64,000 nucleotides of DNA, taken from NCBI GenBank assembly GCA_964563395.1, contig CAZLWK010000010.1, forward strand, positions 50,625-114,624. The letters are read 5' to 3'. The stretch is from JBEVOS01 sp964563395 (lineage in GTDB: Bacteria; Pseudomonadota; Alphaproteobacteria; Caulobacterales; Aquidulcibacteraceae). Under the pieces are notes generated by a model. That model did not search any database and was not told the origin of the DNA. It worked only from the letters and a program-made list of their open reading frames with translations. Made by a program: the position numbers and the translations under genes. Below are positions 59,485 to 64,000 of this stretch, piece by piece (position 1 is the first letter of the stretch; every line of letters starts with the position of its first letter).

Positions 59485-60465
59485 TCACCTTAGCAAGCTG
59501 GGCGCGTCACTCGCCTCATCTTCGGCGCCTGTCGCCGGTAACGGCCCTGCACGTTCGACCAGCCAATCGACCGCGGCCTGCGCCTTGGCGCCCGCCGCTA
59601 GAAAGGCCCGCGGTTCTTCACGCAACAGCTTCAGCCAGCTGGCGATGTAGCTAGCGTGATCTTCGAGATGGAAAGGCGCGAGGCCTACCATGGCGCCAAG
59701 AATAGCCGCACCAAACTCGGCGCAAAGCTCCTCGCGCGCCCGGGCCTTTCGGTCGGCGGCATAATTGTCCAGGCGATCGAGGCGGCTCTTGTGCCCGGTG
59801 AAGTGCACACTCTCGTGCAGCAAGGTTGCGGTCCAATGCTCTTCGGAGAGAAAGGCTTCCTGCGCCGGCATCTGCACAATGTCTGTGACCGGCGCGTAGC
59901 ACGCCACCGAGCCGCCGATGCGGACTCGTACGCCCGCACGCGCGGTCCATTGTTCGATGGCGCTCGGCGCCGCCTCCGCGGGCGCCGTTTCTGCGCCGAA
60001 TCTCTCTGGCAACGCGTCGATCTGATCGACGTTGAACACATAGAAGAGCTTCAGGAAACGATAGGTGCGCGCAGTATCACCATTGTCGTCACTCAAGGCG
60101 TCGCCAATGTTTTTCTGTTTCGGCTTTGCCTGGCCGTAGAATATGACCGGGCATGCCTTCTCGCCCTTACGCACATGTCCGCCGAGTTCGACCGCCTGGC
60201 GAAAGGTGAGCCAGGTGCGCTTGGAATAGCCGCGCGCGATTTGCGCGGCCCACAACAGCATCACGTTGGCGCCGCGATAGGGCTCGCCCGTTGACCGAAG
60301 CGGCAGTCCAGGCGTCAGCGCCAACGCCTTTGCGTGGTCCCAAGGCGCGCGCCATGGCATCACGCCGCGTTCAAGCATTTCAGAGATCTCGGCGGTGACG
60401 TGCGCCAGCGCGTCAAACGCCGTTCGCTTCGGTGGGGCTTGCTTCAATTGAGCTGAGCGTTTCAT
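59485..60465 (-). CDS. ardC: ArdC-like ssDNA-binding zincin metallopeptidase
   Basis: 326 residues with the ArdC N-terminal domain (TAEISEMLERGVMPWRAPWD, RGANVMLLWAAQIARGYSKR) and the zinc motif HESVH in TATLLHESVHFTGHKSRLDR with a downstream Glu in REELCAEFGAAILG. ArdC proteins protect incoming DNA from restriction during conjugation. The start at MKRSAQ is the likely one; an ATG nine codons earlier is possible. Confidence 0.92.
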   Translation of the reverse strand: MKRSAQLKQAPPKRTAFDALAHVTAEISEMLERGVMPWRAPWDHAKALALTPGLPLRSTGEPYRGANVMLLWAAQIARGYSKRTWLTFRQAVELGGHVRKGEKACPVIFYGQAKPKQKNIGDALSDDNGDTARTYRFLKLFYVFNVDQIDALPERFGAETAPAEAAPSAIEQWTARAGVRVRIGGSVACYAPVTDIVQMPAQEAFLSEEHWTATLLHESVHFTGHKSRLDRLDNYAADRKARAREELCAEFGAAILGAMVGLAPFHLEDHASYIASWLKLLREEPRAFLAAGAKAQAAVDWLVERAGPLPATGAEDEASDAPSLLR

Positions 60466-60558
60466 CGGTTCGCTCCAAATGAGTGCGCCCACGCGCGTCA
60501 GCGCGTGGGCGATTGAACGAGATGGCGCCGCCGAAGCGGCGCCGAGTGAAAGGAGGCG

Positions 60559-60918
60559 TCAGGCCGCCGCGTCGGCAGTCTCTTCGCCCGTCTTGGCGGG
60601 CGTGGATTTCGCCTTCGGACGCGACAGGCGTTGGTAGCGGGTGATCTCGAACGTGTTGTCGTAGATCTTCTGCTCGCCCTTGAGCCAGACGGTCGGAACG
60701 ATGCGGCCTTCGAAGGTGACGCTGTCGCCCTTGTCGAGCTGGGTCAGCATCTCGGCGTTCAAATCAGCGTCGAACGAGACGCAACGAAGCCATTCGGTCT
60801 TAGTGTATTGGCCGTCGCGGCCTTCCGCCAAACGGTCTGCGGCGATCGAGATGCGGAGCGTCTTGGCTTTCAGTTCTTCGATCTTGCCAATGCGGCCCTG
60901 AGCGGTGAAGCGGAACAT
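60559..60918 (-). CDS. Small OB-fold-like (single-stranded DNA-binding type) protein
   Basis: 119 residues: MFRFTAQGRIGKIEELKAKT, LRISIAADRLAEGRDGQYTK, TEWLRCVSFDADLNAEMLTQ, then LDKGDSVTFEGRI. The beta pattern with WLRCV and GDSVTFEGRI is that of Ssb-like OB folds. Lies between ardC and a large palindrome, common company in mobile elements. Function as accessory Ssb is inference. Confidence 0.7.
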   Translation of the reverse strand: MFRFTAQGRIGKIEELKAKTLRISIAADRLAEGRDGQYTKTEWLRCVSFDADLNAEMLTQLDKGDSVTFEGRIVPTVWLKGEQKIYDNTFEITRYQRLSRPKAKSTPAKTGEETADAAA

Positions 60919-61285
60919 GGGTGTCTCTCCTGTTCGCCGGGAGCTCCGGCGAGAAGCGCCGCGGGGCTCTCCCGCGATGGGGCCGTGGGCTGCATGCGGG
61001 TAAGAGGGCGCTTGCAAGGGGTCGCGGGTACCGCGACCGGAGGCTTGCCCCTTGCAAGCGACCGCCCGCATGCGAAGACGAGGACCAATGAGCGAGAGGC
61101 CTCGTGGTGTGTTGTCGGACCGAAGACGCGGGAGAGGCGCGTGCGTTCGCTGTGGAATGGGCGAGAGCAGAGGCGGATTGCGAGGACTTATGCAGCGCCG
61201 CATCGGCGCCGGTTATCCGCCGGTTTGGCGCCGCCCGAATCCGCGTCGATGGCCTATAGTGGCGAAGGTTAAGGAGGCGGGAAGC
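60919..61285. repeat. Gene-free region with an 82-bp nested palindrome
   Basis: 367 bp between divergent genes with no gene. Three inverted repeats nest around one centre: GCATGCGGG (60992-61000)/CCCGCATGC (61065-61073), CGCTTGCAAGGGG (61009-61021)/CCCCTTGCAAGCG (61048-61060) and GGTCGCGG (61020-61027)/CCGCGACC (61031-61038), total about 82 bp. It could form a cruciform or a long hairpin in single-stranded DNA. Candidate roles: conjugative single-strand origin, partition site for the nearby ParB, or divergent promoter control. Confidence 0.7.
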
Positions 61286-61993
61286 GTGCTCAAGCTTGAA
61301 GTCGATGGTGCTGAGGTGAAACGCTTGCGCTCAAGCCGCGAGCGCAGCGCAACGCAGAAGGAGTTTGCGCACGAAGTGGGGATTAGTGAGCGGCGGCTAA
61401 GAGAGATTGAGAACGCAAAGGGCTTGATCGCTGTCGACGTTGTCGATCGATTAGCACGAGCTCTGAGCGTGCCGCGGACGCAACTTTGCGCTTCTGCTCC
61501 GGCGCTGACCTTGGCGATGCCGTCAACACCTCCTGAGAAGGATCGCTTCTTTCCGCGCTTTGACACCGGCATCGCCGAAATGGTCGAGGATGAGGCCGCG
61601 TTGATGGACGCCGCATCAAACGCTCAGGTCGTCCTCTTGCAGATCAAGGTCCGGCTTACCGAAGAGACTCAAGGTTACATCACCGAACTCTATGAACTGG
61701 CTTCGAGCCTGAGTTGGAGCGGGAGCAACCGCGCGCTGTTGCAAACGGACGGCGAGCTGCCCCTTCGCCGGCGGTTGCGTGAATTGCTCGTCCTTCTCAA
61801 GGGCAACGACGTTTGGGTCTATAAGGCCGACAACATCAAAATGCTGCCGGAGCGCCACGAAATTCCGGCTCGGCCAGATCCGTTCAGCGGCGAGATTCAG
61901 CTCATTCTGGCCGCTGGGCCGCCCGGCGAGTACGGCGAAACTTCGATCCATGTCGATATCGACGCCGGTCAGCCACGCAGGATCCGCTATTGA
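61286..61993 (+). CDS. XRE-like HTH regulator of mobile element
   Basis: 235 residues. HTH at residues ~25-60 (QKEFAHEVGISERRLREIEN then AKGLIAVDVVDRLARALSVP), then a C-terminal region with TEETQGYITELYELASSL and a DUF-like end. The GTG start is 8 bp after AAGGAGG; longer frames upstream lack a ribosome-binding site. Likely element-encoded repressor; operator possibly the nested palindrome upstream. Confidence 0.8.
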   Translation: MLKLEVDGAEVKRLRSSRERSATQKEFAHEVGISERRLREIENAKGLIAVDVVDRLARALSVPRTQLCASAPALTLAMPSTPPEKDRFFPRFDTGIAEMVEDEAALMDAASNAQVVLLQIKVRLTEETQGYITELYELASSLSWSGSNRALLQTDGELPLRRRLRELLVLLKGNDVWVYKADNIKMLPERHEIPARPDPFSGEIQLILAAGPPGEYGETSIHVDIDAGQPRRIRY

Positions 61994-62099
61994 GGGCGAA
62001 CGCGTCGGGAGGCGCGCGTTAAGGTTTGATTCCAGACTCACTCCCAATCTCACTCTCTGAGGTCCAATCCCAATGCCTCGACACGCTGGAGCATCACAC

Positions 62100-62162
62100 A
62101 TGGCGAAGAAAGCCAAGAAAGCGAAAGCCGCGCCGAAGAAGGCCGCGAAAAAGAAGAAGTAG
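62100..62162 (+). CDS. 20-residue lysine/alanine-rich peptide
   Basis: ATG at 62100, MAKKAKKAKAAPKKAAKKKK and TAG. Eleven lysines and seven alanines; similar to the basic tails of histone H1-like bacterial proteins. No clear ribosome-binding site beyond GGAGCATC (62088-62095). May be a stand-alone basic peptide or the end of a decayed gene. Followed by a terminator at 62188, which gives it some support. Confidence 0.5.
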   Translation: MAKKAKKAKAAPKKAAKKKK

Positions 62163-62187
62163 AAGGACGTCCCCACGTCCGAACGAT

Positions 62188-62228
62188 GCGCCGCTGCGGG
62201 TCCGAATCCCCCGCAGCGGCGCTTGCGT
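62188..62228 (+). terminator. Intrinsic terminator
   Basis: GCGCCGCTGCGGG (62188-62200) pairs perfectly with CCCGCAGCGGCGC (62210-62222), 9-nt loop, then TTGCGTTT. Ends the rightward regulator/peptide transcript and abuts the leftward ParB gene end. Confidence 0.75.
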
Positions 62229-62235
62229 TTGTCCG

Positions 62236-64000
62236 CTACTCGGCCGCTATGGCCAATGGTGCAGCCGCAGCCGACGTGCGCAGAGGAGAAGGAAGCCAGG
62301 GACCCTGTTTGAACGCGCGCTTCGCCCGCGTGAGCAATTCTTTCTTCGGCGCCTTCTCAAGCGCTGCACGGTCCAACTTCGGATTGGCCTCCATCAGGGC
62401 TTCGACGACCGCGTCTTTCCGGACGTGTTCGAAATAACTCTCGACCGACGCCTTCCAATATTTGGTCATATCGAGTCCGGCGCGATCGCAGAGCGTCTGA
62501 CCGAGTGCGTGACGTGCTTCCACACCTGAGAGCGGGCCCACACGCCTGAGGTCGATGCCAGCGGCGATGGTCACCGCGATGAGTTCGAGCAACATCGGCT
62601 CGTCCATCGAAGAGACGTATGCCCAGAGCTCTTCTGGATTGGCCGGCAGGCGCGAACGCCACACGGCACCAATCTCAGCAAACTCTTCCGCCGCTTTACT
62701 CTCCGCGCGTGTGATGGAGCGCCCGACGTCAACGTGATCGACAGCGATCGCCAGGCACGATGCGGATGCATCGCCCATAAAGCTTGCGGCCAGGCTGAAC
62801 GTCACGAGACGAAGTGCGAGCGCTGGGCTATCAATGATCGCGACCCGAAGGCCCAACGTCTTGTGCGCGAGCAATTCGTCCAGCAGCTTGGCAGGAACGG
62901 CCGGCTTGGGCGCTGCTGCGGGTTCGGCGTCCGCGTCAGCTCCGCCGTGGTCCGACGTTGTGCGCTTTCGGCGCAGCGCCCTCAGCGCTTTCACGTCTTC
63001 AACGCGCACCAGGCCACGCTCGACCTTGATGTCTCCGGAGTGGCTCAACGTCACGATCGCGCCGGCGAGTGCGACTTCGTCTTCGTCCCATTGCGCCGGC
63101 GCCAGCGCATCGATAGCCGCTTCGATCTTTTCGATCTCGGCTTCGTCTTCGGTCTCGTCCAGCTTGGCGTAGAGCCGTTCTTGCTCAGCCGCTTCGTCGG
63201 TGGTGAGATCACGCCGGCGTTCACGCACGCGTTCTGGAAACTGGCTCCAGGCCACGCCGTCGATCGAAATCTCGACAAACGCCCAGCCCTCGGCCTGCAC
63301 TTCGGTGACGATCGGTTCGAGCTTGGCCTCGGCCAGCCGAACTAAAAGCTCACGATCCGCAAGGAACCGCGTCTCGTCTTCGTCGGCGAAGAGGTCGGAC
63401 GCGACCGCGCCACCGGCTTCGACATAGGCGTCGACGCCGACAAAGCGCGCGAGCTTATCGGTCTCGGCGACGTGCGCCTGTGTGACGCGCGCCTTGAGCT
63501 GGTCGGGCGTGCGCTGCCATTCGGGCGCATCGAAGAAAGCTTTCTCCTGTAGCGCATGATCATCGGTGAAGGCGAGGGCGCCCAATTGATCGAGATCGAC
63601 TTCGTCCTTTTTCAGCGCCTCGATCAGCCTCGGCGACAAGCGCGCCAGCCGAAGGCGGCGTGCGACGTGTGTGCCGTTGACGCCAAAGCGTCCGGCAATA
63701 GCTTCCGGACCATGTCCAGCCTCAGCAAGCTGAGCAAATGCCTCGATCTCGTCGGCCGGATGCATCGGCTCTCGTTGAACGTTCTCGGCCAGCGACACTT
63801 CCGTCGCATCGTCAAGCGGCACGACGCGGCAGGGGATCGGCTCGTTGCCTGGAATGGTCTTCGCCTTGGCCAGTTTTCGAAGCGCCTTCAGGCGCCGGCC
63901 GCCAGCTTCCACGGAATAGCGTCCCTTGTCAGCTTCCGAGACGACCAGGTTCTGCAAGAGGCCATGCGCCGCGATGGACGCGGCGAGTTCATCAATGCTC
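62236..64000 (-). CDS. ParB/RepB/Spo0J-like partition protein (partial, 5' end off window)
   Basis: At least 588 residues; the gene is open at the right edge, where the frame reads SIDELAASIAAHGLLQNLVV, the ParB N-terminal domain. Arginine-rich CTPase/ParB motif region is seen in RVVPLDDATEVSLAENVQRE, followed by an HTH (GPEAIAGRFGVNGTHVARRL). A long C-terminal half is acidic and unlike chromosomal ParB, so it belongs to the plasmid/ICE KorB-like group. Roles are partition or transcriptional control. No ParA is in view. Confidence 0.88.
   Translation of the reverse strand, partial: SIDELAASIAAHGLLQNLVVSEADKGRYSVEAGGRRLKALRKLAKAKTIPGNEPIPCRVVPLDDATEVSLAENVQREPMHPADEIEAFAQLAEAGHGPEAIAGRFGVNGTHVARRLRLARLSPRLIEALKKDEVDLDQLGALAFTDDHALQEKAFFDAPEWQRTPDQLKARVTQAHVAETDKLARFVGVDAYVEAGGAVASDLFADEDETRFLADRELLVRLAEAKLEPIVTEVQAEGWAFVEISIDGVAWSQFPERVRERRRDLTTDEAAEQERLYAKLDETEDEAEIEKIEAAIDALAPAQWDEDEVALAGAIVTLSHSGDIKVERGLVRVEDVKALRALRRKRTTSDHGGADADAEPAAAPKPAVPAKLLDELLAHKTLGLRVAIIDSPALALRLVTFSLAASFMGDASASCLAIAVDHVDVGRSITRAESKAAEEFAEIGAVWRSRLPANPEELWAYVSSMDEPMLLELIAVTIAAGIDLRRVGPLSGVEARHALGQTLCDRAGLDMTKYWKASVESYFEHVRKDAVVEALMEANPKLDRAALEKAPKKELLTRAKRAFKQGPWLPSPLRTSAAAAPLAIAAE

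Overview
The window reads as the chromosome of a GC-rich alphaproteobacterium, most likely in or near Caulobacterales/Hyphomonadaceae. The pointers are the ygfA-6S RNA-zapA-gap-pgk-fba-thiE arrangement, alphaproteobacterial families (DUF1491, DUF6456, DUF6481, a stand-alone DnaA C-terminal domain protein), a TonB-dependent receptor, and a perfect CtrA-type box (TTAA-N7-TTAAC) beside a perfect DnaA box in front of guaA. The species assignment is inference.

Layout. 0-7 kb: core metabolism (YebC, 5-formyl-THF cyclo-ligase, 6S RNA, ZapA, GAPDH, PGK, class I aldolase, YceI lipoprotein, ThiE), with a small membrane-protein gene broken at a T6 run. 7-15 kb: alpha-E plus circularly permuted ATP-grasp pair, two acyl-CoA dehydrogenases separated by a HigBA-type toxin-antitoxin pair, SufE, and a DUF6456/DnaA-C pair. 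15-17 kb: a small AT-richer accessory patch with a Cas2-like small protein, a dense set of inverted repeats and an IS1595 transposase remnant. 17-25 kb: hypothetical genes, release factor 3, Fe-SOD, a ferric-iron ABC operon with a possible Fur box, and tRNA-Val(CAC). 25-27.5 kb: katG with two tandem terminators. 27.5-39 kb: a catabolic cluster (amidase, nitronate monooxygenase-like, citryl-CoA lyase-like; CaiB CoA-transferase and IclR regulator; TonB receptor, WrbA-like quinone reductase, VOC protein, alpha/beta hydrolase; MetE-like zinc methyltransferase). Two of its promoter regions carry the same tandem pair of 13-bp palindromes at 19-bp spacing, so they are probably one regulon under the IclR protein. 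39-42 kb: antiporter and an arsR-arsC-aqpS arsenic operon. 42-46.5 kb: gph, glmU, rpiA, a DsbA-family isomerase and Anbu, the proteasome-like peptidase that elsewhere clusters with the alpha-E/ATP-grasp pair. 46.5-50 kb: a PAS-receiver protein and a ferritin-like di-iron protein, each preceded by a near-identical ~95-bp promoter block ending in an FNR/FixK-type box.

51.8 kb to the right edge: an integrative element inserted at the 3' end of guaA, a known island insertion site. It holds a tyrosine integrase, an AlpA regulator, a short relaxase, a candidate oriT, a large multi-spanning membrane protein convergent with a TIGR04141/DUF6119-like protein (unknown cargo, possibly defence), ArdC, an OB-fold-like protein, an 82-bp nested palindrome, an XRE regulator, a 20-residue lysine-rich peptide and a ParB-like protein that runs off the window. 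The right end of the element is not in view.

The best candidates for something undescribed are the IclR regulon (27.5-39 kb), the twin FNR-type promoter blocks (47.6 and 49.0 kb), the convergent membrane/TIGR04141 cargo pair, and the nested palindrome at 61 kb. All calls were made by reading; no searches were run.
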